A DNA stretch of 64,000 bases from Melaminivora jejuensis (GCF_017811175.1 NZ_JACWIJ010000002.1:1736001-1800000); one strand, 5' to 3'; numbered from the stretch's first letter, positions 7,500 to 16,842 are shown. A program made the numbers and translations. The notes: a model not told the origin generated them from the sequence alone.

Positions 7500-9422
7500 T
7501 CAACGGCCTGCGCGCTCGCTGCGGCGGTGGCCCTCGCTTGCGCGCGGCGCTGCGTAGGGGCGGCCAGCGCCTTGTGGCTTGGCAAAGGCAGGCTTGCCCG
7601 GACGGTTGAAGTCGCCCCGGCCCGGGCCGGCGCTGCGCTCGCGCGGCTCGCCAAAGCCGCTCTTGCGGCCATAGCCGGCATCGTCGCGGCGCGGTCCGGG
7701 GCCAAAGCCTTCGCCGGCACGCATCGGGCTGCGGGCGCTGTCGAAGCGCGGATCAAAACGTGAGTCGTGGCGCGGCTCGAAGCGCTCCTGGCGCTCCTGC
7801 CCAGGGCCACCGAAGCGGTCATGGCGATCATTGTTGAAGCGCGCGCCGCCGCCGTGGCCATTGCCCCGGCCAAAACGCTCGCCGCCACGGCCGCGGCCAC
7901 CCCCCTCGCGGCCAGCGCGATGGCCGCCGAAGTCGCCGCCGCGCCCGCCGCCGCCTTGCGGGAAGCGCTGCGTCGGCTCCAGGCCGGCCACGACCTCGGC
8001 CTTGAACGGCTGGCGACTGTAGCCTTCGATGTCGAAGATGCGCCGGCGGTCGCGGAACTCGGCAAAAGTGATGGCCAGGCCCTGGCGACCGGCGCGGCCG
8101 GTGCGGCCGATGCGGTGCGTGTAGTCCTCGGCCTTCATGGGCAGGCCGTAGTTGAAGACGTGGGTGATGGTCGGCACGTCGATGCCGCGCGCCGCCACAT
8201 CGGTGGCCACCAGGATCTGCACCTGGCCGTTACGCAGCGCCATCAGGCGGCGGTTGCGCAGGCCCTGGCTCAGGGCACCGTGCAGCGCCACGGCGGAAAA
8301 GCCCGCCTGCTGCAGCTCGCCGGCCAGGCCGTCGCATTCGATCTGCGTGCTGGCAAAGACGATGGCCTGGTCGATGCTGGCATCGCGCAGCCAGTGATCG
8401 AGCAATTTGCGCTTGTGCTCGGCGTTGTCGGCCCAGTACAGCACCTGCTTGATGCTGGAGTGCTTTTCCTGCGGCGTGTCGATCTGCACCTTCTTGACGC
8501 TGGCGCCGCCATCGTGCATGACGCGCATGGCCAGTTGCTGGATGCGCGGGGCGAACGTGGCCGAGAACATCATGGTCTGCTTGCGTGCAGCCGTGAGGTC
8601 GTTGATCTCGGCCAAGTCGTCGGCAAAGCCCAGATCCAGCATCCGGTCGGCCTCATCGACCACCAGGAACTGCACCTGGTCGAGCTTGATCTGCATGGAG
8701 CGCTGCAGATCCAGCAGGCGCCCGGGCGTGGCCACGACCAGATTGGCGTTCTGCAGCCGGGCGATCTGCACCTGGTAGGGCATTCCGCCGACCACGTTGG
8801 CGATGCGCAGGCCCTTGCAGTGGCGCACCAGCTCGATGGCGTCGTGCGCCACCTGCTGCGCCAGCTCGCGCGTCGGGCACAGGATCAGCGCACCGGGCGT
8901 GGCCGCCTTGAAGTTGCGCGGATGGGTAGGGTTCTTGCGCTTGGGGCGCTTGGGCGTCGCTTCGCCGCGGGCGGAGGCCTCGGCAGCGGCGCGCTCGTAC
9001 TCGGCGCGGGCGGCTGCCTCAGCCTCGGCCTGCTGCTGCAGCAGCGTGTGCAGCACGGGCAGCAGGAAGGCGGCAGTCTTGCCGCTGCCGGTCTGGCTGG
9101 AGACCATCAGGTCGATGAAGTGGCCAGCCTCCTCGCCAGCGCCCATGGCCAGGGGGATGGCCTTGTCCTGCACGGCGGTCGGCTGGGTGTAGCCCAGGTC
9201 GCGCACGGCCTGCACCAGCTCGGACGCCAGGCCCAGGCGGACGAAGCCCTCGGGCAGTTCGGGTTGGACTGGAGGGTTTTGGGGGGTTTGCACGGCGGCA
9301 GGCGCAGCGGTGGCGATGGCGGCCACATCGGTTGCAGCGCTCGCAGCAGCCTGGTCAGCAACAAAAGGCAAAGTCGTATCGGCAGGCGCAGCTTGGCCCT
9401 GCACAGGCAGTTGGTCAGTCAT
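7500..9422 (-). CDS. DEAD-box ATP-dependent RNA helicase (RhlE-like)
   Basis: A 640-residue helicase that unwinds RNA duplexes, probably in ribosome assembly or RNA decay. All core motifs are present: SSQTGSGKT (motif I), PTRELAQQ (Ia), DEADRMLD (II), SATF (III) and HRIGRTGRAG (VI). Between motifs I and Ia there is a 50-residue charged insert rich in Ala, Glu, Arg and Lys, not present in short RhlE proteins. The last ~170 residues are a Gly/Arg/Phe-rich disordered tail, typical of RNA-binding extensions. The N-terminus carries a low-complexity Ala/Gln/Pro stretch of about 60 residues before the Q-motif region (FVRLGLASELVQAVRDLGYTQPTAVQ). The leader upstream (9423-9616) contains a GC hairpin near 9506-9530. 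Confidence 0.9.
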   Translation of the reverse strand: MTDQLPVQGQAAPADTTLPFVADQAAASAATDVAAIATAAPAAVQTPQNPPVQPELPEGFVRLGLASELVQAVRDLGYTQPTAVQDKAIPLAMGAGEEAGHFIDLMVSSQTGSGKTAAFLLPVLHTLLQQQAEAEAAARAEYERAAAEASARGEATPKRPKRKNPTHPRNFKAATPGALILCPTRELAQQVAHDAIELVRHCKGLRIANVVGGMPYQVQIARLQNANLVVATPGRLLDLQRSMQIKLDQVQFLVVDEADRMLDLGFADDLAEINDLTAARKQTMMFSATFAPRIQQLAMRVMHDGGASVKKVQIDTPQEKHSSIKQVLYWADNAEHKRKLLDHWLRDASIDQAIVFASTQIECDGLAGELQQAGFSAVALHGALSQGLRNRRLMALRNGQVQILVATDVAARGIDVPTITHVFNYGLPMKAEDYTHRIGRTGRAGRQGLAITFAEFRDRRRIFDIEGYSRQPFKAEVVAGLEPTQRFPQGGGGRGGDFGGHRAGREGGGRGRGGERFGRGNGHGGGARFNNDRHDRFGGPGQERQERFEPRHDSRFDPRFDSARSPMRAGEGFGPGPRRDDAGYGRKSGFGEPRERSAGPGRGDFNRPGKPAFAKPQGAGRPYAAPRASEGHRRSERAGR

Positions 9423-9616
9423 GAGTTTTCTCAGGCAACGAGCGCCGCAGGCGCTACCCGCGGGGGCCTCGTCGATGGTTAGGAAACATCAACCATCAAA
9501 CGAAACCGGGGCCGTAGCGGACGGCCCGGGCGGGCGATTGGTTTGCAGGATGCGCCGCGCTGCATGAAAGCAAGAGCGTTCGGCGTGCAAGGCCCGATGA
9601 ATGAAGGGAGATGCGC

Positions 9617-9647
9617 AAAAAAACTGCACTGCCCACAGGCAATGCAG
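9617..9647 (-). terminator. Rho-independent terminator after the Liv-type binding protein gene
   Basis: On the minus strand CTGCATTGCC, loop TGTG, GGCAGTGCAG and then seven T residues. It lies 65 bases after the stop of the binding-protein gene and separates it from the helicase gene. Confidence 0.85.
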
Positions 9648-9712
9648 CCGCGCATTATGCCACGATCCGGGTTTTCCCGCAGATCGGGCAGGGTCAAGAC
9701 AGCCCGGAAGGC

Positions 9713-10852
9713 TCAGTAGCTGGCCAGGGGCTTGGCCTTGCCGCCCTCGAACGTCATGACCACCACCGGCGCCTTGACGCGGTTGCCCTTGTCGTCATAG
9801 GCGTACTCGCCCATCACGCCCTTGTAGGTGTTCTTGTGCAGGTAGGCGCCGACCTTGGAGGGGTCGGTGGAGCCGGCCTTCTGCATGGCCTCACCGATAT
9901 TCATGACCTGGTCGTAGTAGAACGGGCCATAGACGTCGGGCGCCTGGTTGTAGCGCTGCTTGAACTTGTCCTGGAAGGCCTTGGCCGCCGGGTCGCTGTC
10001 CATCAGCATCCCGGCATAGGCGCAATAGACCACGCCATCGACCGCGTCGCCGCCCAGCTTGGGCATCTCGGGGCTGCACAGGGTGTCGCCGCCCAGCAGC
10101 TTGGCATGGATGCCCAGCTGCTTGATCTGGCGCGCCATGGGCGCGGCCTGCGGGGCGTAGCCGCCGTAGAAGATGGCCTCGGGCTGCTTGGCCTTGATGT
10201 TGGTGAGAATGGCCATGAAATCGGTGGCCTTGTCGGTCGTGAACTCGCGCCCCACCACGGTCAGACCGAGCTTTTGCGCCTCCTTGGCGAACTCGTCGGC
10301 TAGGCCCTGGCCGAAGGCCGTGCGGTCGTCGATCACGGCAACCTTCTTGGCCTTCAGATCCTTGGCGGCATAGGCGGCCATGTTGGCGCCGGCCTGCACG
10401 TCGCTAGCGACGATGCGAAACAGATTCTTGTAGCCGGCCTCGGTGATCTTGGGGTTGGTGCCCACGGTGGAGACCATGATGCCGGCCTTGTCGTACTCGC
10501 GCGAGGCGGGAATGGTCACCCCCGAGCAGTACGGCCCCATGACGTAGCGCACGCCGGTGTCGGCGAACTTCTGCGCCACGGCCACGCCGGCCTTGGCGTC
10601 GCACTGGTCGTCCTCGGAGACGACTTCGAACTTCAGCGTCTTGCCGCCCACGTTGATCTTGCGTGCGTTCAGCTCCTCGACGGCCAGGCGCACGCCGTTG
10701 TCGTTGTCGCGCCCGGCAAAGGTGTTGGGGCCGGACAGCGGGCCGCTGTGGCCGATCTTGACGACCTGCTCCTGGGCCAGTGCGCCGGTAGCGCAGGCCA
10801 GTGCGGCAACTGCCACGAGGGTGGATTTCTTGAGCGAGATGGAAGAAGGCAC
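9713..10852 (-). CDS. Branched-chain amino acid ABC transporter substrate-binding protein (LivK-like)
   Basis: A 379-residue periplasmic binding protein starting at GTG 10852, which has GGAGA 8 bases upstream; a longer in-frame extension has no signal peptide. Residues 1-26 are a signal peptide (KKSTLVAVAALACATGALAQ). The mature protein begins VVKIGHSGPLSGPNTF, the classic type I periplasmic fold start of the LivK/LivJ family, with a conserved GNRVKAPVVVM region near the C-terminus. It captures leucine, isoleucine, valine or related amides for an inner-membrane LivHMGF transporter. The livHMGF genes lie 12 kb away (21.6-25.2 kb) and have no binding-protein gene of their own, so this may be their partner. 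Confidence 0.9.
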   Translation of the reverse strand: MPSSISLKKSTLVAVAALACATGALAQEQVVKIGHSGPLSGPNTFAGRDNDNGVRLAVEELNARKINVGGKTLKFEVVSEDDQCDAKAGVAVAQKFADTGVRYVMGPYCSGVTIPASREYDKAGIMVSTVGTNPKITEAGYKNLFRIVASDVQAGANMAAYAAKDLKAKKVAVIDDRTAFGQGLADEFAKEAQKLGLTVVGREFTTDKATDFMAILTNIKAKQPEAIFYGGYAPQAAPMARQIKQLGIHAKLLGGDTLCSPEMPKLGGDAVDGVVYCAYAGMLMDSDPAAKAFQDKFKQRYNQAPDVYGPFYYDQVMNIGEAMQKAGSTDPSKVGAYLHKNTYKGVMGEYAYDDKGNRVKAPVVVMTFEGGKAKPLASY

Positions 10853-10958
10853 GTTGTCTGTCTCCGTTGGTGTCGTGCGGTGAACAGCCGCGCGGATGGC
10901 AGCAACATGGCGCCTGCCGCCGGCGGCCCGAGGCGGCCTGGGTACAGGCCGGCGTGGA

Positions 10959-11552
10959 TTATCCCGCCGCTGGCGGCTCGGCAAAAAAATGCGTGCGGTA
11001 GTGCGCCAGCTCGTCGATGGATTCATGCACATCGGCCAGCGCCGTGTGTTTCTGCGCCTTCTTGAAGCTGGCGTAGGCCTCGGGCTTCCAGCGCCGGGCC
11101 AGCTCCTTGAGCGTGCTCACATCCAGGTTGCGGTAGTGGAAAAACGCCTCCAGCCGGGGCATGTAGCGCACCAGGAAGCGCCGATCCTGGCCGATGCTGT
11201 TGCCGCACATCAGCGCCTTGCCCTTGGGCACGTAGCGCTTCAGGAAGGCCAGCAGTTCGGTCTCGGCCTGGGCCTCGGTGAGGCTGGAGGCACGCACCTT
11301 GTCGATCAGGCCGCTCCTGCCATGCGTGCCACGGTTCCAGGCGTCCATGCCGTTCAGGACATCGTCGCTTTGGTGGATGACCAGCACCGGGCCTTCGATG
11401 CGCGGGGTGAGCTGCGGGCCGGTGACGACCACGGCGATCTCCAGCAGGCGCTCTTTTTCCGGATCCAGGCCGGACATTTCACAGTCCAGCCAGACCAGGT
11501 TCAGGTCGGATCTGGCCAGGGTGGTGGGGGCAGGGGTTGCAGCTTCAGTCAT
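10959..11552 (-). CDS. orn: Oligoribonuclease
   Basis: A 197-residue 3'-5' exonuclease of the DEDDh family that degrades di- to pentaribonucleotides, including pGpG from cyclic-di-GMP turnover. The catalytic set is visible: [20 protein letters not shown] (Asp and Glu), [10 protein letters not shown] (Asp) and [11 protein letters not shown] (His and Asp). The start at 11552 gives the usual length, about 10 residues longer than E. coli Orn; GGGAG lies upstream. An alternative start at 11570 would add six residues. It is divergent from the M48 protease gene, with only about 60 bases between the starts, so the two promoters must overlap. Confidence 0.95.
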   Translation of the reverse strand: MTEAATPAPTTLARSDLNLVWLDCEMSGLDPEKERLLEIAVVVTGPQLTPRIEGPVLVIHQSDDVLNGMDAWNRGTHGRSGLIDKVRASSLTEAQAETELLAFLKRYVPKGKALMCGNSIGQDRRFLVRYMPRLEAFFHYRNLDVSTLKELARRWKPEAYASFKKAQKHTALADVHESIDELAHYRTHFFAEPPAAG

Positions 11553-11611
11553 CGGGGAATTTTCTCCCATGCGGGCTGCCGGGCCAGGCTCGGCCCTAAA
11601 CTTGCCCACTC

Positions 11612-12952
11612 ATGCCTGCCTCGCCCTCGCTGCTCTCGCCCTCCCTGCTGCTGACCTGTGCCTTTGCCGCCGCCCTGGTGCTGGGCCTGCTGCTGAAATT
11701 CTGGCTGGCTCTGCGCCAGATGCGCCACGTCGCCCGGCACCGCAGTGCCGTGCCCACCGCCTTTGCCGAGCGCATCATGCTGGCCGCGCATCAGAAAGCC
11801 GCCGACTACACTCTGGCGCGCACGCGCTTTGGCCTGCTGCACATTGCATGGGGCGCCGCCGTGCTGCTCGGCTGGACTCTGCTGGGCGGGCTGGACGCCC
11901 TCAACCAGGCGCTGCTGGCCGCGCTGGGCGGCGGCATGGTGCAGCAATTGGCCCTGCTGGCGGCCTTTGCCCTGATCGGCGGCGTGCTCGACCTGCCCTG
12001 GCAGTGGCAGCAGACCTTCAGGCTGGAACAGCGCTTTGGCTTCAACCAGATGACGCCGCGCCTGTGGCTGGCCGATCTGCTGCGCTCCACGCTGCTGGGC
12101 GCCCTTATCGGACTGCCGCTGGCCGCGCTGGTGCTGTGGCTGATGCACGCCACCGGGCCGCTGTGGTGGCTGTGGGTCTGGGGCGCCTGGATGGCCTTCA
12201 ACCTGCTGCTGATGGTGGTGTATCCGCTGTTCATCGCGCCGCTATTCAACAAGTTCCAGCCGCTGGCCGACGAAGACCTCAAGGCGCGCGTGACGGCACT
12301 GATGCAGCGCTGCGGCTTTGCGGCCAAGGGCTTGTTCGTCATGGACGGCAGCCGGCGCAGCGCCCACGCCAACGCCTATTTCACCGGCTTTGGCGCAGCC
12401 AAGCGCGTGGTCTTCTACGACACGCTGCTGCGCCAGCTCTCGGCGGGTGAGGTCGAGGCCGTGCTGGCGCACGAGCTGGGGCACTTCCACCACCGGCACA
12501 TTGCGCGCCGGCTGGTCGGCGTGTTCGCGCTCAGCCTGGCGGGCTTTGCCTTGCTGGGCTGGCTGTCCACGCGCGGCTGGTTCTATACCGGCCTGGGCGT
12601 GCAGCCCAATCTGACGCTGGACGGCACGGCGCCCAACGACGCCCTGGCGCTGCTGCTGTTCCTGCTGGCAGCGCCCGTGTTCACCACCTTTCTGACACCG
12701 CTGATGGCGCAGCTGTCGCGCCGCCACGAGTTCCAGGCCGACGCCTATGCCTGCGCCCAGGCCGACGGCGGGCAACTGGCCTCGGCGCTGCTCAGGCTGT
12801 ACCAGGACAATGCCTCGACGCTCACGCCCGACCCGGTGTACGCGCGCTTTTACTACTCCCACCCGCCGGCGGCGGAGCGCCTGGCGCGCCTGCCTGCCGC
12901 CTCGCCGCCCTGCTCCCCATCCACCGCCCTGCCCCAGGCCGCCACACCATGA
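11612..12952 (+). CDS. M48 family zinc metalloprotease (CAAX-protease/Ste24-like)
   Basis: A 446-residue integral membrane protease. The zinc motif HELGHFHHRH lies near residue 286, with the third ligand expected in RRHEFQADAYA further on (the EFQAD signature of M48). At least six hydrophobic segments surround the catalytic domain, and an N-terminal domain with QWQQTFRLEQRFGFNQMTP matches the peptidase_M48_N region of Ste24-type enzymes. Bacterial members act in membrane protein quality control. It is the first gene of a tightly overlapping set with the pterin dehydratase and RsgA (ATGA at 12949), an arrangement common in Comamonadaceae. The specific substrate is unknown. Confidence 0.9.
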   Translation: MPASPSLLSPSLLLTCAFAAALVLGLLLKFWLALRQMRHVARHRSAVPTAFAERIMLAAHQKAADYTLARTRFGLLHIAWGAAVLLGWTLLGGLDALNQALLAALGGGMVQQLALLAAFALIGGVLDLPWQWQQTFRLEQRFGFNQMTPRLWLADLLRSTLLGALIGLPLAALVLWLMHATGPLWWLWVWGAWMAFNLLLMVVYPLFIAPLFNKFQPLADEDLKARVTALMQRCGFAAKGLFVMDGSRRSAHANAYFTGFGAAKRVVFYDTLLRQLSAGEVEAVLAHELGHFHHRHIARRLVGVFALSLAGFALLGWLSTRGWFYTGLGVQPNLTLDGTAPNDALALLLFLLAAPVFTTFLTPLMAQLSRRHEFQADAYACAQADGGQLASALLRLYQDNASTLTPDPVYARFYYSHPPAAERLARLPAASPPCSPSTALPQAATP

Positions 12953-13320
12953 CTACCACCTCCATGCTGCCCAGGAAAGACTGGTCGCGCGAGGGCCGCC
13001 GCGCCCTGAACCCCACTGAAATCGTCGCCCAGCTCGGCCTGCTGCCGGGCTGGCGCCTGTCGGGCGACGGTGCCGATGTGGCCATCGAGAAGGCCTACAC
13101 CTTCGCCAACTACCACGAGACCATGGCCTTCGTGAACGCCGTGGCCTTCATCGCCCATGTGCAGGATCACCACCCCGACCTGCTGGTGCAGTACGCCCGC
13201 TGCACGGTGCGCCTGAACACGCACGACGTGGGCGGCATCTCGGCCACTGACATGGACTGCGCCGCACGCATCGACGCCCTACTCTCGCCCACCGGCAACC
13301 CACCCGGCAGCGCTGCATGA
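12949..13320 (+). CDS. phhB: 4a-hydroxytetrahydrobiopterin (pterin-4a-carbinolamine) dehydratase
   Basis: A 123-residue enzyme that dehydrates 4a-hydroxytetrahydrobiopterin, the product of phenylalanine hydroxylase, and so recycles the pterin cofactor. The family motif is visible: FANYHETMAFV then HHPDLLVQYARCTVRLNTHD followed by GGIS, which carries the catalytic His-His-Pro. It has a slightly longer N-terminus than minimal members (about 20 extra residues). It overlaps both neighbours by ATGA (12949 and 13317) and is thus translationally coupled to the M48 protease and RsgA. No phenylalanine hydroxylase gene is in the window. Confidence 0.92.
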   Translation: MTTTSMLPRKDWSREGRRALNPTEIVAQLGLLPGWRLSGDGADVAIEKAYTFANYHETMAFVNAVAFIAHVQDHHPDLLVQYARCTVRLNTHDVGGISATDMDCAARIDALLSPTGNPPGSAA

Positions 13321-14261
13321 GCGAGCGCGAAGGTCTGGTCGTGGCCAGCCATGGCCGGCACTGCGTGGTCGAGACGGATGACGGCCAGCGCCGCATCTGC
13401 CACCCGCGTGGCAAGAAGTCGCAGGCCGTCGTCGGCGACCGGGTGCTGTGGCGTGCCGCCGCGCCGGGCCAGGGCGACGAGGGCACCATCGAGCGCGTGC
13501 GGCCCCGGCGCAATCTGTTTTACCGCCAGGACGAAGTGCGCACCAAGTCCTTCGCCGCCAATCTGGATCAGGTGCTGGTGCTGGTGGCTGCCGAGCCGGT
13601 GTTTTCGGAAAGCCAGCTCACGCGCGCGCTGATCGCCTGCGAGGCAGCCGGCATCCCGGCGCTGATCGCCCTCAACAAGAGTGATCTGGTCGAACCCTTT
13701 GCGCGCGCCTGGGAGCGGCTGTGGCCCTACCGGCACATGGGTGGCGAGCAAGATACGGCGCATCACTACCGCGTGCTGCCGCTGTCGCTGACCCAATCGG
13801 GCGAAGTGGATCGCGACGTGCTGCGGCCCCTGCTGGCCGGCAAGACCACGCTGGTGCTCGGCCCCTCGGGCGCCGGCAAGAGCACCCTGGTCAACCTGCT
13901 GGTGCCGCACGCCCGGGCGCAGACGGGCGAGATCTCGCAGGCGCTGAACTCGGGCCGGCACACCACCACCAGCACCCAGCTGTACTGGCTGGACGAAGGG
14001 CGCAGCAGCGCGCTGATCGACTCGCCGGGCTTCCAGGAATTCGGCCTGCGCCACCTGGCCGCTGCCGACCTGGCGCGCCACATGCCTGATATCGCCGCGC
14101 ACGCGGGCGAATGCCGCTTCTACAACTGCACGCACCTGCACGAGCCGGGCTGCGCCGTCATGGCCCAGGTCAGCGAGGCGCGCGACGCCAGCGCCATCAG
14201 CCCACAGCGCCACCGCATCTATGGCGAGTTGTTCGAGGAGCTGAGCCGCAGCCGATATTGA
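13317..14261 (+). CDS. rsgA: Ribosome small-subunit-dependent GTPase RsgA
   Basis: A 314-residue circularly permuted GTPase that helps mature the 30S ribosomal subunit. An N-terminal OB-fold (VVASHGRHCVVETDDGQRR) is followed by the permuted G motifs: NKSDL (G4) first, then GPSGAGKSTLVN (G1) and DSPGFQEFGL (G3). A C-terminal zinc-binding segment has CRFYNCTHLHEPGC. Length and order fit RsgA/YjeQ well. It ends the M48-phhB-rsgA set; a dispersed repeat follows and then the convergent CobD-like gene. Confidence 0.95.
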   Translation: MSEREGLVVASHGRHCVVETDDGQRRICHPRGKKSQAVVGDRVLWRAAAPGQGDEGTIERVRPRRNLFYRQDEVRTKSFAANLDQVLVLVAAEPVFSESQLTRALIACEAAGIPALIALNKSDLVEPFARAWERLWPYRHMGGEQDTAHHYRVLPLSLTQSGEVDRDVLRPLLAGKTTLVLGPSGAGKSTLVNLLVPHARAQTGEISQALNSGRHTTTSTQLYWLDEGRSSALIDSPGFQEFGLRHLAAADLARHMPDIAAHAGECRFYNCTHLHEPGCAVMAQVSEARDASAISPQRHRIYGELFEELSRSRY

Positions 14262-14301
14262 TCGGGCACTGATTTTTGCCCAAAATTTGTATCAAATCCG
14301 G

Positions 14302-14335
14302 CTCAAACCCTTGCTGCACAAGCGCTGACAGCTAT
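14302..14335 (+). repeat. Dispersed repeat, copy 2
   Basis: CTCAAACCCTTG, five variable bases, CAAGCGCTGACAGCTAT. The left flank TATCAAATCC is shared with copy 9 at 60.1 kb, so the element extends beyond the core. It lies between the convergent rsgA and CobD-like genes. Confidence 0.85.
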
Positions 14336-14352
14336 ATAAATAGGAGCAAAAT

Positions 14353-15339
14353 TCAACCTAGCAGACGCGCCAGGGTGAGCAGCGCCAGCAGCAGCATCCA
14401 CACCACCACCGAGCGCCAGACCAGGCCGACCACGCTGCGCAGGTGGCCGACCTCGGGCTCACGCCCCGGCGTGCTGCCGCTGTCGCCCAGGTGGGCGCCG
14501 GCCTCGTAGCCGGGCGTGACATAGGCCTCGGCGTGCGTGCTGCGCAGCGCCTCGCCGCCCAGGCGCACGTTGATGGCGCCGGCGGTGGCGGCCAGCACCA
14601 CGCCGTCGTTGTCGCTGGGAAAACGCTGGGCATGGAAGCGCCAGCCGTCGATGGCCTCCTCGAAGCTGCCGACCACGGCAAAGCACAGCGCCGTCAGGCG
14701 TGCCGGCAGCCAGTCGATGACCATCCAGGCTTGTGCGGCGACGCCTTGCAGGGCGCTGCTGGCCGGATGCGCCGTGGCGGTGCGCGGCGCCCAGTAGCGC
14801 GCCATGAACTCGGCCAGCCGGTACAGCACCGCCCCCGCCGGCCCCAGGCCCAGCGCCGCGCAGACCGAATACCAGGCCAGCACGCCGAAGACATGCCGGT
14901 GCGCGGCGATGACCGAATACTCGATAACGTGGCGCACCACCTCGCTGCGCGGCAGTTCGCTGGCATCCACCTGCTTCCACTGCGCCAGCCTGGCGCGCGC
15001 CGCGCCGGCATCGCCCACCTCCAGCGCATCGCGGATGCCGGTGAAGTGATGGCTGAACTGGCGAAAGCCCAGGGTGATGTAGAGCACCGCCACGTTCCAC
15101 ACCAGCGCCAGCGGCCAGCCGATGAAGTGCTGCAGCAGCCAGTGCACAGCCAGCACGGCCAGCGGCGGCACCAGCACCCCCAGGCACCACGCCAGCCAGG
15201 CCAACGCCGGGCTGCCGGTGTCGAAATTGCGGTTGACCGACAGCGCCCAGGCCCGCAGGCCGGCGTGCATGGGGTTGCTGCGCGCCAGTGGCCGGGCCTG
15301 CTCGATCAGCAGGGCGAACAAGATGGCGAAGAAACTCAT
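14353..15339 (-). CDS. CobD/CbiB family membrane protein
   Basis: A 328-residue membrane protein starting at 15339, with four to five hydrophobic segments. It belongs to the CobD/CbiB family (adenosylcobinamide-phosphate synthase fold): MSFFAILFALLIEQARPL at the N-terminus and the AINVRLGGEA motif late in the protein are family features, the latter being the conserved (N)LGG region. In Burkholderiales this paralogue usually sits near the Nudix gene and rplS rather than in a B12 operon, so a B12 role should not be assumed; related AmpE-like proteins act elsewhere. The upstream in-frame extension overlaps the Nudix gene and was rejected. Confidence 0.75.
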   Translation of the reverse strand: MSFFAILFALLIEQARPLARSNPMHAGLRAWALSVNRNFDTGSPALAWLAWCLGVLVPPLAVLAVHWLLQHFIGWPLALVWNVAVLYITLGFRQFSHHFTGIRDALEVGDAGAARARLAQWKQVDASELPRSEVVRHVIEYSVIAAHRHVFGVLAWYSVCAALGLGPAGAVLYRLAEFMARYWAPRTATAHPASSALQGVAAQAWMVIDWLPARLTALCFAVVGSFEEAIDGWRFHAQRFPSDNDGVVLAATAGAINVRLGGEALRSTHAEAYVTPGYEAGAHLGDSGSTPGREPEVGHLRSVVGLVWRSVVVWMLLLALLTLARLLG

Positions 15340-15383
15340 GGCGGGCAATGATAGCGGCGCAGCCTGTGCTGCCCGCCACACCC

Positions 15384-16070
15384 TCAGGCCAGCATGAAGC
15401 GGTACAGGTTGCGCAGCATCCCGGCGGTGGCGCCCCAGATGAAGCGCATGTGCTCGCCATCCTGGTAGGGCATGGCAAACCATTCGCGCTGCTGGCCCTG
15501 CCACTGCAGCAGGTGGCGCTGGTGGTGCGCCGGGTCGAGCAGATAGTCCAGCGGCACCTCGAAGACATCGGCCACCTCATCCGGATTGGGGGTCAGCGCC
15601 GCCCCCGGCTGCACCAGCGCCACCACCGGCGTGACGATGAAGGCCGTACCGGTGATGTAGGTGGACAGCTGGCCCAGCACCTCGACGCGCTCGGGTGGCA
15701 GACCGACCTCTTCCTGCGCCTCGCGCAGCGCGGTGGCGGCGGCGTCGCGGTCTTCGGGGTCGGAGCGCCCACCGGGGAAGGCCACCTGGCCCGAGTGCGT
15801 GGACAGGTTGGCCGTGCGCTCGGTCAGCAGCACCGTGGGGCGCTCGTGCAGCACGATGGGCACCAGCACGGCGGCCTGCGCCGGGGCGCGATCGGCGAAT
15901 TTCGGCTCGCGGCGGATCTCCGGCGTCCAGGGCGGCGGCGCGGCAAAGCGCTGGCGCAGGGCATCGGGCTGCTGGGCAGCAGTCGCCACGCGCGGCAAAT
16001 GGGCATCGACGCCGACCACCGGCACGGTGCGTGGATCGAAGATGGGCAGGCTGGGAGGCAGCGGCGGCAT
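15384..16070 (-). CDS. CoA pyrophosphatase (Nudix hydrolase, NudL-like)
   Basis: A 228-residue Nudix hydrolase. The Nudix box reads GGRSDPEDRDAA then REAQEEVGL at about residues 97-120, and the preceding LTERTANLSTHSGQVAFPGG is the UPF0035 signature that marks coenzyme-A pyrophosphatases. These cleave CoA or oxidised CoA to phosphopantetheine and 3',5'-ADP. It lies downstream of rplS on the same strand but beyond a strong terminator, so it is likely a separate unit with the CobD-like gene (44 bases further on). Confidence 0.9.
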   Translation of the reverse strand: MPPLPPSLPIFDPRTVPVVGVDAHLPRVATAAQQPDALRQRFAAPPPWTPEIRREPKFADRAPAQAAVLVPIVLHERPTVLLTERTANLSTHSGQVAFPGGRSDPEDRDAAATALREAQEEVGLPPERVEVLGQLSTYITGTAFIVTPVVALVQPGAALTPNPDEVADVFEVPLDYLLDPAHHQRHLLQWQGQQREWFAMPYQDGEHMRFIWGATAGMLRNLYRFMLA

Positions 16071-16171
16071 GGCAGGGCGGGAGTTGGCGTTCAGGAGCGC
16101 TGCGGCATGGCACCAGAAGCGTGTTCACGATCCGGGCCTTCGAGGTGCCGGCTCCATCCAGAAGCCAGACC

Positions 16172-16213
16172 AAAAAAAACCGCCACAGGCGCCGGGGCAC
16201 TGTAGCGGTTTTT
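16172..16213 (-). terminator. Rho-independent terminator of rplS
   Basis: On the minus strand AAAAACCGC and GCGGTTTTTTTT flank a 22-base GC-rich loop. It lies 55 bases after the rplS stop and closes the ribosomal operon. Confidence 0.8.
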
Positions 16214-16267
16214 GGCGCCCGGCGCTGTCGCGCCCGGGTGGCCTCTGGTCGGCGCAGTTCAGGCTGC

Positions 16268-16672
16268 TTATGCAGCGGTGGCTGCTGCCGGTGCGGCCGG
16301 CTGGCTGAGCTTGACGCGCGAGGGCAGCTTTTCCTTGATGCGGGCCGACTTGCCGCTGCGGCCACGCAGGTAGTACAGCTTGGCGCGGCGCACATCGCCA
16401 CGGCGCTTGACTTCGATGCCGGCGATCAACGGGCTGTAGGTCTGGAACGTGCGCTCCACGCCCTCGCCGTTGGAGATCTTGCGCACCGTGAAGCCGCTGT
16501 TGAGGCCACGATTGCGCTTGGCGATGACCACGCCTTCGTAGGCCTGGACACGCTTGCGGGCTCCTTCGACCACGTTCACGCTGACGATCACGGTGTCGCC
16601 GGGCGCAAATTCGGGGATGGTCTTGTTCAAGCGGGCAATTTCTTCCTGCTCAAGAGTCTGGATCAGATTCAT
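16268..16672 (-). CDS. rplS: 50S ribosomal protein L19
   Basis: A 134-residue ribosomal protein at the 30S-50S interface. The sequence is unmistakable: [16 protein letters not shown], then [23 protein letters not shown] with [15 protein letters not shown], and [22 protein letters not shown]. An Ala/Pro-rich tail of about 12 residues extends the usual length (115-120). It is the last gene of rpsP-rimM-trmD-rplS. A 171-base gap separates it from trmD and holds its own promoter-like extended -10, so L19 can be made independently of the upstream genes. Confidence 0.98.
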   Translation of the reverse strand: MNLIQTLEQEEIARLNKTIPEFAPGDTVIVSVNVVEGARKRVQAYEGVVIAKRNRGLNSGFTVRKISNGEGVERTFQTYSPLIAGIEVKRRGDVRRAKLYYLRGRSGKSARIKEKLPSRVKLSQPAAPAAATAA

Positions 16673-16806
16673 GGTTGCTCTTCAATGCGATCTTGTCCGC
16701 GCCAGGATTGGCATACGGCGCCCCGATTGGCGCCTGTGGGCTGGGCCTGTCATGGTTTTTGCCATGCTCTGCGCGCAGCGGCCGGCCAGAGGATCGAAAG
16801 CCCGCC

Positions 16807-16815
16807 ATTATAGCA
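16807..16815 (-). promoter_or_regulatory. Candidate extended -10 promoter for rplS
   Basis: The minus strand reads TGCTATAAT, followed by GGCGGGCTTT. A perfect TATAAT with a TGN extension, about 135 bases before the rplS start. The downstream GCGGGCTTT is shared with the TATAAT boxes ahead of rpsP and rpmB. No good -35 hexamer is seen, as expected for an extended -10. Confidence 0.6.
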
Positions 16816-16842
16816 AGGGTCACCAGCGCGGCAGGCTGGCCC

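Noticed and set aside
7346..8065. Upstream extension of the GGDEF protein
   Set aside because: Ala/Ser/Arg-rich frame overlapping the helicase gene in another minus-strand frame and crossing its terminator; the protein starts properly at 7345.
14353..15339. CobD-like gene as part of the B12 pathway of this window
   Set aside because: It is 27 kb from the B12 genes, has no riboswitch and sits in the usual Burkholderiales spot beside the Nudix and rplS genes, so a B12 role is not claimed.
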